This document shows positions 57,333 to 64,000 of a DNA stretch of 64,000 bases, in pieces (the stretch's first letter is position 1; every line of letters starts with the position of its first letter). The stretch is from contig NZ_NKTZ01000008.1 in the NCBI RefSeq assembly GCF_003207855.1, positions 45,950 to 109,949 of the forward strand. The letters are read 5' to 3'. The position numbers and the translations under genes were made by a program. The notes below the pieces were generated by a model that saw only the letters and a program-made list of their open reading frames with translations, made no database searches and was not told the DNA's origin. This stretch comes from Komagataeibacter rhaeticus (lineage in GTDB: Bacteria > Pseudomonadota > Alphaproteobacteria > Acetobacterales > Acetobacteraceae).

Positions 57333-58301
57333 ATGAAAGAGATCGTAGCAGTTGATATCGGCGGGACGCATGCCCGTTTCGCCATTGCCCAGGTGGACCA
57401 GGGCCGGGTTGTCACACTGGGGGAAGCCACGACCCTGAAATGTGCCGATCACGCCAGCCTTCAGCTGGCATGGGAAGCCTTTGCCAGCGTGATCGACCGC
57501 CCCCTGCCGCGTGCCGCGGGCATTGCGGTGGCCTGTCCCATCAAGGGCGATATCCTGAAGCTGACCAACAACCCGTGGGTGATCCAGCCCGCGTGGCTGC
57601 CGGTCAAGCTGGGGGTGGATGAACTGATCCTGGTCAATGATTTCGGGGCCGTGGCCCATGCGGTGGCGCAGGTGGGGGCGGACAGTCTCCAGCATATCTG
57701 CGGCCCGGACGTGCCGCTGCCCGAGGAGGGTGTGACAACCGTTGTCGGGCCGGGCACCGGGCTGGGGTCGGCCTATGTCGTGCGCCGCAAGAACGGCTAT
57801 TTCGTGTGCGAGACCGAAGGCGGCCACATCGATTTTTCCCCGCTTGACCCGCTGGAGGACCGGATCCTGACCGTGCTGCGCCGGCGTTACCGCCGCGTAT
57901 CGGTCGAACGCGTGGTATCCGGGCCGGGGCTGCTGAACCTGTATGAGGCGATTGCCGAAATGGGTGAGCTTTCGGTCAAGGCGCGCGATGACAAGGCATT
58001 GTGGACCATGGCGCTGGAAGGCTCCGACCCGGTGGCCGCCGCGGCACTCGAGCGTTTCTGCCTCAGCCTTGGCACGGTCGCGGGTGACCTGGCCCTGGCG
58101 CAGGGGGGCAGTGCCGTCGTGATCGCGGGCGGTCTGGGGCTGCGCCTGGCCAAGCATCTGCCCAGTTCCGGCTTTGCCGAGCGGTTCGTGGCCAAGGGCC
58201 GGTTTGAAGGCATGATGGCGGAAATGCCCGTCAAGCTGATCACCTACCCCCAGCCAGGACTGCTGGGTGCTGCCGCGGCCTTTGCCGAGGCTTATCGCTA
58301 A
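57333..58301 (+). CDS. glk: Glucokinase
   Basis: A 322-residue proteobacterial-type glucokinase. The ATP phosphate loop is AVDIGGTHARFAIAQ, the sugar site TNNPWVIQ, the catalytic Asp in LVNDFGAVAHAV, GPGTGLGSAYVV and the adenosine loop VIAGGLGLRL. The CETEGGHIDFSP motif is typical of Glk. It stands alone on the plus strand with a 258-base upstream gap. In acetic acid bacteria much glucose is oxidised in the periplasm, so Glk handles the part taken into the cell. Confidence 0.94.
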   Translation: MKEIVAVDIGGTHARFAIAQVDQGRVVTLGEATTLKCADHASLQLAWEAFASVIDRPLPRAAGIAVACPIKGDILKLTNNPWVIQPAWLPVKLGVDELILVNDFGAVAHAVAQVGADSLQHICGPDVPLPEEGVTTVVGPGTGLGSAYVVRRKNGYFVCETEGGHIDFSPLDPLEDRILTVLRRRYRRVSVERVVSGPGLLNLYEAIAEMGELSVKARDDKALWTMALEGSDPVAAAALERFCLSLGTVAGDLALAQGGSAVVIAGGLGLRLAKHLPSSGFAERFVAKGRFEGMMAEMPVKLITYPQPGLLGAAAAFAEAYR

Positions 58302-58340
58302 GAACCTGTTTGAAATAATTTATTTTTTAAAAATAATAAA

Positions 58341-58425
58341 AGTTTTTGGGTGTCGCCTTTTTTCAGAAAGGCGACGTTCCTTGAAGCTTTTTGAAAAAAG
58401 CTTCACCTGGAACTTTCCGGTGATT
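58341..58425. repeat. Two-hairpin intergenic repeat, copy 3
   Basis: GTCGCCTTT / AAAGGCGAC (58352-58375) followed by TGAAGCTTTTT / AAAAAGCTTCA (58382-58405). The whole unit is nearly the reverse complement of copy 1, including flanks such as GTTCCTTGAAGC and TTTGGGTG. It lies between convergent glk and the unknown gene at 58542. Confidence 0.82.
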
Positions 58426-58541
58426 CTTGGATGTTTCCTGAATTGGCTGTTTTAGGCAGCCTTCAGGCATTCTGTCCGTATCCGTCCGGCGGTATTGTTG
58501 TCCGTGGGGCGGATACCGCAGCAGGCGTGGCGACAGGGCTT

Positions 58542-59009
58542 TCAGCCCTGCCACAGATGGCCGGGCATGGCATCGTACTGCCGGGTCAGGAATTCCAGCA
58601 GCACCGTGATCAGATGCGCCACGTCATGGGCATCATGCTGGGTATGGTATGCCAGTTCATGCATCGGCATATTGTTGATCATGGTGGCGATCAGGACCCG
58701 TTCGTAGCGGTTGCCAATGATTTCATGAATATATCTGTAGCGGTTGATCGACCCCATGCGTCCGTTAAGGGGGCGGCGGGACAGGCCGAGCGATGTCCGG
58801 TCCAGATGCGGGTCATCTTCCCCCATCACGCCAATACGGTAATCCGTGGCCCAGAAACGGGCCGCCGCAATATGCTGCGCATTGAGCGTGCCGATACGGT
58901 GCAGGACCTCGATGACCGTCGGCAGCGGCAGTTCGGTCGCGTGCGCCGTGTCGGGGGATGCGGGCGTGTGAACGGCAGGACTGTCAGCAGGCAAGGAGTT
59001 TGCTTTCAT
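58542..59009 (-). CDS. Conserved-looking protein of unknown function
   Basis: A 155-residue soluble protein that I do not recognise with confidence. It has an N-terminal Pro/Ala/Thr stretch, then helical segments: VIEVLHRIGTLNAQHIAAAR, FWATDYRIGVMG, RMGSINRYRYIHEIIGNRYE and HDVAHLITVLLEFLTRQYDA. The layout recalls the DUF6456 group of short alphaproteobacterial proteins with a helix-turn-helix-like fold, but only loosely. It reads away from the candidate Fur-controlled promoter region at 59231. Confidence 0.5.
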   Translation of the reverse strand: MKANSLPADSPAVHTPASPDTAHATELPLPTVIEVLHRIGTLNAQHIAAARFWATDYRIGVMGEDDPHLDRTSLGLSRRPLNGRMGSINRYRYIHEIIGNRYERVLIATMINNMPMHELAYHTQHDAHDVAHLITVLLEFLTRQYDAMPGHLWQG

Positions 59010-59119
59010 TTCGGCACATGGACCGTATCATCTTCGCGTTCCCCCGTGCGGGTCAATTGAAAGAGTGCCCGGCCGCGCACGCCTGCCATGAAAATATGCG
59101 CCTTCCGTATCGCTACGGT

Positions 59120-59222
59120 CCATAAAAGAACGGCATCACCCGGGCCGGGGTGATGCCGTTGAGGTTCCGTGAGGAAGGTTGGGAAATCGACGGTTGGAAA
59201 GCTGTCGGGTAACCCACGGGTT
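59120..59222 (-). ncRNA. Candidate Fur-regulated small RNA
   Basis: On the minus strand, TTGAAA (plus 59252-59257) and TATCAA (plus 59229-59234) are 17 bases apart, giving a start near 59222. The transcript would begin near CCCGTGGGTTACCCG, contain the pyrimidine-rich AACCTTCCTC (plus 59171-59180), which resembles an anti-Shine-Dalgarno site, and end at a perfect 13-bp hairpin followed by CTTTTA. Size, promoter and terminator fit an independent sRNA like RyhB in logic, though not in sequence. It could instead be an attenuated leader for 58542. Confidence 0.5.
59123..59160 (-). terminator. Terminator hairpin of the candidate sRNA
   Basis: AACGGCATCACCC (59129-59141) and GGGTGATGCCGTT (59148-59160) form a perfect 13-bp stem with a 6-base loop. 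On the minus strand it is followed by CTTTTATG. There is no U-tract on the plus-strand side, so it stops leftward transcription. Confidence 0.7.
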
Positions 59223-59230
59223 GTGTTGTT

Positions 59231-59249
59231 GATAATAATAATTATTATC
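59231..59249. promoter_or_regulatory. Fur box
   Basis: GATAATAATAATTATTATC matches the classical 19-base Fur consensus GATAATGATAATCATTATC at 17 of 19 positions. It fills the spacer between the -35 and -10 of the minus-strand promoter. It is also 103 bases upstream of the plus-strand gene at 59352, so both directions could respond to iron. Confidence 0.65.
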
Positions 59250-59351
59250 ATTTTCAAGGAAAAAATGATATCCACTTCAGTGACATGCGGTGGACCCGAT
59301 CCTGAAAACGTGGTGCCATGGCCATAATGACAAAAGCAGGCAGGGAACAGC

Positions 59352-61055
59352 ATGGCCATTACACCGCTTGAAGTTGCCGCACGGCGCGCCGGGGGGCGGC
59401 GTGGGGCGGACATCCTGCTGGAAATTCTGGAAAGTGAAGGGGTCCGCTACATCTTCGGCAATCCCGGCACGACGGAACTGCCGCTGATCGATGCCCTCCA
59501 GCGCCGGCCGGACCTGAAATATATCCTGGCCCTGCAGGAAGCGAGCGTGGTGGCCATGGCCGATGGCTATGCCCAGGCGGCGGGACGGCCCGGTTTCCTG
59601 AACCTGCATACGGCGGGCGGTCTGGGTCACGGCATGGGCAACCTGCTCAATGCCAGTGTTTCCCAGACGCCACTTGTCGTGACGGCGGGACAGCAGGATT
59701 CCCGGCACACGATTTCCGACCCGCTTCTGTTTGGTGATCTGGTCAGCATTGCCACCCCCGCCGTCAAATGGGCGCAGGAAGTGCTGCATGCCGACCAGTT
59801 GCCGGTGCTGGTGCGCCGTGCCTTCAACGATTCGATGGCCGCGCCGTCCGGCCCGGTCTTTCTCTCGCTGCCCATGGATGTGATGGAGGAAGCCAGTGAT
59901 GTCGATATCGGGTTCCCGTCCGTCATCAACCGGGACTCGATAGCAGGCGGCCTGCCGGAACTGGCGCGGGCGCTGGCCACCATCACGCCGGGGCGGCTGG
60001 CCATCATTGCGGGCGATGAGGTGCATGGTGCGAACGCGGCGGCACAGGTCGCGGCGGTGGCTGAAGTGCTGGGGGCGCCGGTTTATGGCGCGTCATGGCC
60101 GTCGCGCATACCCTTTGCCACGTCGTGCCCGCTATGGGCGGGCAACATGCCCACGCGCGCAACCGACATCGCCCGCCGTCTGGCGGATTATGATGCGATC
60201 TTTGCGCTGGGTGGCAAATCGCTGATCACCATCCTGTATTCCGAAGGTTCCCCCGTGCCGCCGGGATGCGCGGTCTATCAGGTCTCGGCCGATGCGCGTG
60301 ATCTGGGCCGTACGTTCCAGACCCCGCTTTCGCTCGTGGGTAACATCCGTGCCTCGCTTGAGGCACTGCTGCCCCTGCTGGTGCAGGAAACCCGACCCCG
60401 GCAGGCGGCCTTCACGGCGGCGCGTGACCGGGTTGTGGCCGCCCGCGCGGCGCGGCAGGAGCAGGCATGTGAACTGGTTGCCCGCCATCGCCATGATCCG
60501 GTCGTCGCACCCTGCGTCGCGGCCTATGAGGCGGTGCGGGCCATCGGCCCCGCTGTTGCGATTGTGGATGAGGCGATTGCCACATCCTCCTATACCCGCA
60601 TGTTCCTCGATAGTGACTGGGCCGCGCAGTACTCCTTCCTGCGCGGGGGGGCGCTGGGCTGGGGCATGCCCGCCGCGGTCGGGGCATCGCTGGGGCTGGG
60701 GCGTGAGCCAGTGGTCTGCCTGGTGGGCGACGGTGCGGCGCTCTACTCCCCCCAGGCGCTGTGGACCGCCGCGCATGAGCAGTTGCCGGTGACTTTCGTG
60801 GTGATGAATAATCGCGAATATAATGTGCTCAAGGGCTTCATGCGCGGACAGACACATTATGTCTCGGCACGGGAAGGCAATTTCCTGGCCATGGACCTGC
60901 GTGACCCCCCCATCGACTATCAGGCCATGGCAATGTCCTATGGGCTGGATTCCCGCCTTGTGACACGGGCAGACGACATCGCCCCCGTCATCGAGGCCGC
61001 CATGGCTTCGGGCCGTCCCAATCTGGTGGAAATCGTGATCAGTACGGTTGTATGA
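59352..61055 (+). CDS. Thiamine-pyrophosphate enzyme, benzoylformate-decarboxylase-like
   Basis: A 567-residue three-domain ThDP enzyme. The cofactor-activating Glu is E63 (LALQEASVVAMADGYAQA), LNLHTAGGLGHGMGNLLNAS matches the active-site His segment of benzoylformate decarboxylase (MdlC), followed by TPLVVTAGQQDS. The ThDP motif is VGDGAALYSPQALW to MNNREYN. The serine of MdlC NPGSNELP is a threonine here (NPGTTELP). A 2-oxo acid decarboxylase or lyase role is likely, with substrate unknown. It stands alone downstream of the Fur box. Confidence 0.8.
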   Translation: MAITPLEVAARRAGGRRGADILLEILESEGVRYIFGNPGTTELPLIDALQRRPDLKYILALQEASVVAMADGYAQAAGRPGFLNLHTAGGLGHGMGNLLNASVSQTPLVVTAGQQDSRHTISDPLLFGDLVSIATPAVKWAQEVLHADQLPVLVRRAFNDSMAAPSGPVFLSLPMDVMEEASDVDIGFPSVINRDSIAGGLPELARALATITPGRLAIIAGDEVHGANAAAQVAAVAEVLGAPVYGASWPSRIPFATSCPLWAGNMPTRATDIARRLADYDAIFALGGKSLITILYSEGSPVPPGCAVYQVSADARDLGRTFQTPLSLVGNIRASLEALLPLLVQETRPRQAAFTAARDRVVAARAARQEQACELVARHRHDPVVAPCVAAYEAVRAIGPAVAIVDEAIATSSYTRMFLDSDWAAQYSFLRGGALGWGMPAAVGASLGLGREPVVCLVGDGAALYSPQALWTAAHEQLPVTFVVMNNREYNVLKGFMRGQTHYVSAREGNFLAMDLRDPPIDYQAMAMSYGLDSRLVTRADDIAPVIEAAMASGRPNLVEIVISTVV

Positions 61056-61124
61056 AGCCGTTGCGCCCAGTCCTGACGGCTATCCGAAAAGCCAGTCGGG
61101 ACGGTATCCCGAACGCATATGAAA

Positions 61125-61200
61125 GTTTTTGGTGAAGCGTTTTCCAGAAAGATTCGGGAGGCGTCGCCTTCTTGAAAAAAGGCGACATCCGGAAAAATTT
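61125..61200. repeat. Two-hairpin intergenic repeat, copy 4 (decayed)
   Basis: Same orientation as copy 1. The first hairpin has lost pairing (TGAAGCGTTTTCCAGAAAGA). The second is intact: GTCGCCTT (61163-61170) with AAGGCGAC (61179-61186). It lies between the convergent decarboxylase-like gene and the gene at 61221. Confidence 0.7.
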
Positions 61201-61220
61201 TTCTGTTTTAAAGCAGTCTG

Positions 61221-61721
61221 TTAATGGATGGGGAAGGTGCAGCGGGCGGGCGCGGTTTCAACCCGTTCACCGCCCGGGTCCACACGCAGGGTCAGTCGCA
61301 TCACGGCCGCAGCCAGATGCGCGCCGGTGGTGTGCATGGTGGTCTTGATATCCACACCATGGTTGTTGTCCAGTACCGCCACGTTACGGCCACGGGCAAT
61401 GGTCGCTTCCGCCCGGACGGACCAGTAGGTCCCGTTGATGTCCGACAGGCGGGCCAGATTGTACACCGTTCCTTCGCCGCGCAGCCTGCTGTAACCGATT
61501 CCGACCGCGCCACCGCCACTGATCCTGACGGGATAGGAATGTCCGCCAAAATAAAGGCGCCCTTTCCCCCAGGAATATCCTCCCGCCAGCGCGACATCGC
61601 GCAGGCCGAAGCACAGCTTGGCGGTTGGCTGTCCCAGTGCGTCATCCGCTGCCCGTGCGGAGGGGGCGGCCAGTAGCCCAACGGCAAGAAGGAAAGGGGC
61701 GGAAAGGCGGACTGGGCGCAC
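61221..61721 (-). CDS. Secreted protein, possibly DUF1134/EipA-like
   Basis: A 166-residue protein with a clear Sec signal: LSAPFLLAVGLLAAPSARA, cleavage expected after ARA near residue 24. The mature part is beta-rich and glycine-rich: GKGRLYFGGHSYPVRISGGG, EGTVYNLARLSDINGTYWSV and AVLDNNHGVDIKTTMH. The phrase VYNL...L.D..GTY resembles the periplasmic DUF1134 (EipA) proteins of alphaproteobacteria, where EipA supports the cell envelope. The match is by eye only. The start is GTG 61721 with AGGA 7 bases upstream. Confidence 0.6.
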   Translation of the reverse strand: MRPVRLSAPFLLAVGLLAAPSARAADDALGQPTAKLCFGLRDVALAGGYSWGKGRLYFGGHSYPVRISGGGAVGIGYSRLRGEGTVYNLARLSDINGTYWSVRAEATIARGRNVAVLDNNHGVDIKTTMHTTGAHLAAAVMRLTLRVDPGGERVETAPARCTFPIH

Positions 61722-61896
61722 GGTGTGTTCCTGACAATATGCCGCGTATAAAGGCGCATATGTGAAATAAGGGGCAATCCGGCATGCTTGACCGGCTGCG
61801 TCCTTTGTATTTCAGTCCATTACAATCAAAAGGCAACCCCCTGTCCGTCCGGTCGGGTACCCACGGGCCGACAATGGGGTGGAAGGACCCTGGTCA

Positions 61897-62709
61897 ATGC
61901 AGCCTTCTCCTGTTTCCATGGATTATGATCATCCGGCCTGTCGGGCCATCGGGCGCAAGATTCGGGCGCAGGCCCCCTTTGTTTATGGATTGACCAACTA
62001 TGTCGCGGCAACCCTGAGCGCCAACGTGCTTCTGGCGGTGGGGGCCGCACCCGCCATTGGCGCGGCACCCGGCTGGGCCAGCGGTTTTGGCGCCCGGGCC
62101 GGTGCGGTGTGGATCAATGCGGCGGGGCTGATCAACGGCAGCATGGCGGCGATGCAGGCTGCCGTCGCGGCGGCCAACGCCAGTCAGGTGCCGTGGGTGC
62201 TGGACCCCGTGGCCATGGGCGCGGGGGTTGCGGAATATGACGCCCTTGTCCGGCAGCTTGCAGGCAGTGGTCCTGCTGTCATCCGGGGGAATGCCAGTGA
62301 AATCATGGCGCTGGCAGGGGGCGCCAGTACGGCGCGCGGGGTGGAAACCACGGTCACGATCGCGCAGGCCGTGCCGCTGGGGCGGGTGCTGGCGCGTGAG
62401 CGTAACGCGATCGTGGCCATAAGCGGGGAGGAAGACCATATCCTTGCCCCCGATGGCCAGATGGTTGTCGTGCCCGGGGGGCATCGCCTTCTGACCGCCG
62501 TTACGGGGGCCGGGTGCGCGCTGGGCGGGTTGATCGCGGCGGCCCTTGCCGTAACGCAGGCCGGGCCGGAGCGTCCTGTCGCGGTCGTGGCGGTCCATGC
62601 CCTGTATGCCCGCGCCGCCGAAATGGCGGCCCGCAACGCACAGGGCACGGCATCTTTCGCTATGGGGTTTGTCGATGCCCTGTCACGTCTGCAGCAGACG
62701 GCAGGGTGA
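61897..62709 (+). CDS. thiM: Hydroxyethylthiazole kinase
   Basis: ThiM phosphorylates the thiazole moiety for thiamine salvage. The 270-residue protein has VYGLTNYVAATLSANVLLAV, PWVLDPVAMGAG, VIRGNASEIMALAGG and the active-site TAVTGAGCALGG with its cysteine. AAGGA lies 9 bases before ATG 61897, which I prefer to GTG 61879. I looked for a TPP riboswitch in the leader and found none of its conserved elements. The leader instead carries a motif shared with the candidate sRNA region. Confidence 0.92.
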   Translation: MQPSPVSMDYDHPACRAIGRKIRAQAPFVYGLTNYVAATLSANVLLAVGAAPAIGAAPGWASGFGARAGAVWINAAGLINGSMAAMQAAVAAANASQVPWVLDPVAMGAGVAEYDALVRQLAGSGPAVIRGNASEIMALAGGASTARGVETTVTIAQAVPLGRVLARERNAIVAISGEEDHILAPDGQMVVVPGGHRLLTAVTGAGCALGGLIAAALAVTQAGPERPVAVVAVHALYARAAEMAARNAQGTASFAMGFVDALSRLQQTAG

Positions 62710-62757
62710 CTGGTCCGCTACGGGGCAGCCGTCTGAAAAATCCTGTCCGCAAAGGGG

Positions 62758-63147
62758 TCAGGAAACATCCGCCATAAGGGAAACATGGGCGGCGATGATC
62801 TTCCAGCCATCGGGCGTGCGGATCCATGTCTGGCTCTGCCGACCGATGCGCGTGCCGCCGTGACGGCGGAATTCCAGATCAACCGTTCCCATATCGGTCC
62901 CGATGGTGGTGATATGGCGGCGCAGGACATCACGCGGCGGCGAACCGCCCGGACGGTTACGGCGGAAGGCGGCTATTTCGTCAAATCCGTACAGCATCTC
63001 TCCCACGCCATACCGCACGGTTTCCGGTCCCTGGTAAAACAGGGCATCAAGGACGGGTATGTCGTTGCTGCCCAGTGCGGTCTCATAACGGTCGGATACG
63101 GCGGCAAGCTCCGCCACGATGTCTGGACGATTGAGTTCTGGCGGCAT
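62758..63147 (-). CDS. hpxZ: HpxZ/AtzH-like oxalurate-pathway protein
   Basis: A 129-residue NTF2-like protein matching the AtzH/HpxZ (DUF3225) family: LNRPDIVAELAAVSDRYETA, then ETVRYGVGEMLYGFDEIAAF, RRHITTIGTDMGTVDLEFRR and GRQSQTWIRTPDGWKIIAAH then VSLM. AtzH acts beside AtzE/AtzG in the cyanuric acid pathway, and hpxZ belongs with hpxWXY in Klebsiella. Here it is 42 kb from the other hpx genes. AGGA lies 8 bases before ATG 63147. Convergent with thiM (48-base gap). Confidence 0.88.
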   Translation of the reverse strand: MPPELNRPDIVAELAAVSDRYETALGSNDIPVLDALFYQGPETVRYGVGEMLYGFDEIAAFRRNRPGGSPPRDVLRRHITTIGTDMGTVDLEFRRHGGTRIGRQSQTWIRTPDGWKIIAAHVSLMADVS

Positions 63148-63172
63148 GGTCGTTCCTACGGGAAGGCTAGGG

Positions 63173-63625
63173 TTATGCAGGTCTGGAGGATACCGTCGTG
63201 CGGGGGGCCTCATCCATCACATTTATAACCGCTTCATCCGAAATGGATACAACCTCGGAAGGCGGGCGATGTGCGGCCGCATCGGTCTTGCGGGCCAGAT
63301 CGTTGGTGACGGCCTTCAGTTCGCCAACTTCGGCACGCACGTCATTCAGGATCTCGATCAGCGCCGCATGGTCTTCCGCCGCGCGCTGGTCCGTGCCGCG
63401 GCTCAGGACCGCATTGCCAACCATAAGGGCAGGCAGGGCCACAAGCTGGATGCAGTTGCTGATATAGAGCAGCGTATTCTGCCAGGCAGGGGCTGCCAGC
63501 GGGATGAGGGAAAAGACAAGAAAGGCGTAGACGCACCAGATGCTCCCGAAAATGATCGTCATGCGGACGGCTACGTGATCATTGACCTGTTGGATCAGGG
63601 CGGATGGTTTGGGTGATCGGGACAT
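63173..63625 (-). CDS. Small two-TM membrane protein (DUF1003/low-affinity iron permease-like)
   Basis: A 150-residue protein with two TM segments, MTIIFGSIWCVYAFLVFSLI (residues 22-41) and LLYISNCIQLVALPALMVG (52-70), then NAVLSRGTDQRAAEDHAALI and a long soluble tail ending in acidic and Ser-rich sequence. The TM2-helix pattern (LxLVALPxxMVxxNxxSR) is shared by DUF1003 and the low-affinity iron permease-like family. Transport is not established. ATG 63625 fits the hydrophobic start best. It may share a transcript with hpxZ, which begins 26 bases downstream. Confidence 0.6.
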   Translation of the reverse strand: MSRSPKPSALIQQVNDHVAVRMTIIFGSIWCVYAFLVFSLIPLAAPAWQNTLLYISNCIQLVALPALMVGNAVLSRGTDQRAAEDHAALIEILNDVRAEVGELKAVTNDLARKTDAAAHRPPSEVVSISDEAVINVMDEAPRTTVSSRPA

Positions 63626-64000
63626 GGGTTCCAGCCTGTTTCTATGTCTACATGGGGTTCCGCCTATATGTCTCAAAACATGTCGGCTTGCGTCCACCGG
63701 GAGTTAGATAGGATTTATGCCGGGAAAGGGGAAAATGGCGTCTCCATTCACGGAATCCGGCACGCCATCGGTTCTGGCCGATATTGCAGTGAAGGCTGCC
63801 ATGGTCCCGGAAGGGCGGTAGAGCAGGGTTTTTCAGGCTTCTGGATCATGGCGCGTGAAATTTTTTTCCAATGATGTGTATTTTCTGATTGACGGTTTTG
63901 AGGGTGGGACCTATATCCGCACTCACCGGCGGCGCTGAGGGAAACTTCTTGAGGTTGCTGGTGAGATTTGCTAGGTTATTCGGCCCGATTGGGCTTTGGT
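63626..64000. other. Intergenic region to the right edge
   Basis: There is no convincing gene in these 375 bases. It holds the upstream region of the gene at 63625 (minus strand) and, near the end, the strong plus-strand promoter and leader described separately. Confidence 0.6.
63889..63917 (+). promoter_or_regulatory. Strong promoter, probably of an rRNA operon
   Basis: TTGACG (63889-63894), a 17-base spacer and TATATC (63912-63917), preceded by an AT-rich stretch (63858-63886) like an UP element. The 80 bases that follow are a G-rich, non-coding leader running to the window edge. The look is that of an rrn promoter, but no 16S sequence is within the window. Confidence 0.5.

Larger units (their letters stand above)
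59010..59351. other. 342-base intergenic region with Fur box and candidate small RNA
   Basis: There is no convincing protein-coding frame here. The region contains a minus-strand promoter with a Fur box, a candidate RNA of about 100 nt, and its terminator, all listed separately. The remaining parts are the leader of the gene at 58542 (59010-59118) and the upstream region of the decarboxylase-like gene (59259-59351). Confidence 0.6.

Noticed and set aside
59006..59413. A minus-strand frame spanning the Fur box region.
   Set aside because: It includes an Ile run translated from the ATAATAATA stretch and shows no conserved features. The sequence is better read as regulatory DNA and a candidate RNA.
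61784..61896. TPP riboswitch upstream of thiM.
   Set aside because: The conserved CTGAGA and ACCTGATCTGGATAAT-type elements are absent in the leader.
63644..63874. A 76-codon plus-strand frame near the right edge.
   Set aside because: It overlaps the start of the minus-strand membrane protein and the promoter region, lacks a ribosome site and has no recognisable sequence features.

Overview
The window is a high-GC chromosomal segment of an alphaproteobacterium, most likely an acetic acid bacterium (Acetobacteraceae, Komagataeibacter/Gluconacetobacter type). The grounds are the hda-ppk-ppx order, the PhyR/NepR/EcfG stress locus, a TrcR-like (DUF1013) protein, a NAD-type isocitrate dehydrogenase and strong third-position GC bias. 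The genus is an inference from overall character, not a search. I see no insertion sequence, prophage, CRISPR array or tRNA. The right edge carries a strong promoter that probably drives an rRNA operon beyond the window.

Layout. 1-4335: hda (cut by the left edge), polyphosphate kinase and exopolyphosphatase. 4340-20852: an almost uninterrupted plus-strand purine-degradation block. It runs from a degenerate hydantoinase-like gene through xdhABC and a LysR regulator to an operon with a flavoprotein (candidate urate hydroxylase), hpxX/hpxY/hpxW-like genes, allantoate amidohydrolase, PucG-type aminotransferase, PuuE allantoinase, OHCU decarboxylase and HIU hydrolase. Together these can take xanthine through urate, allantoin, allantoate and ureidoglycine to oxalurate, and probably on to oxamate and oxalate. 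The matching hpxZ-like gene lies 42 kb away at 62758-63147. 21048-32870: housekeeping genes (isocitrate dehydrogenase, aminopeptidase P, PrmA, UvrD/PcrA helicase, two RadC paralogues, a HAD phosphatase, purEK, two small DUF465 proteins, TrcR). 33124-41182: Hsp20, L31, MscL, a lipoprotein, SecDF, a Gfo/Idh oxidoreductase and an ABC-F ATPase. 41224-46910: trehalose-6-phosphate synthase beside a general-stress-response locus (phyR, two EcfG-type sigma factors, nepR, sensor kinase). 47009-54952: cydDC, an OmpA-like lipoprotein, recQ, nrdR, nusB, thiL. 54959-63625: an acyltransferase-like protein, an SDR, glucokinase, unknown proteins, a benzoylformate-decarboxylase-like enzyme, thiM, hpxZ and a small membrane protein.

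The most interesting non-coding signals are these. (1) A near-consensus Fur box (59231-59249) sits inside a minus-strand promoter that would drive a roughly 100-nt RNA ending in a perfect 13-bp hairpin plus U-rich tail. Its 5' end is complementary to the thiM leader and to a site downstream of the hydantoinase-like gene, and it carries a CCUUCCUC anti-Shine-Dalgarno-like stretch. (2) A two-hairpin repeat is present four times, and every copy is in a gap between convergent genes. (3) Several inverted repeats lie next to regulatory genes. In protein space, two catalytically stripped paralogues stand out: the hydantoinase-like protein and one of the two RadC proteins.
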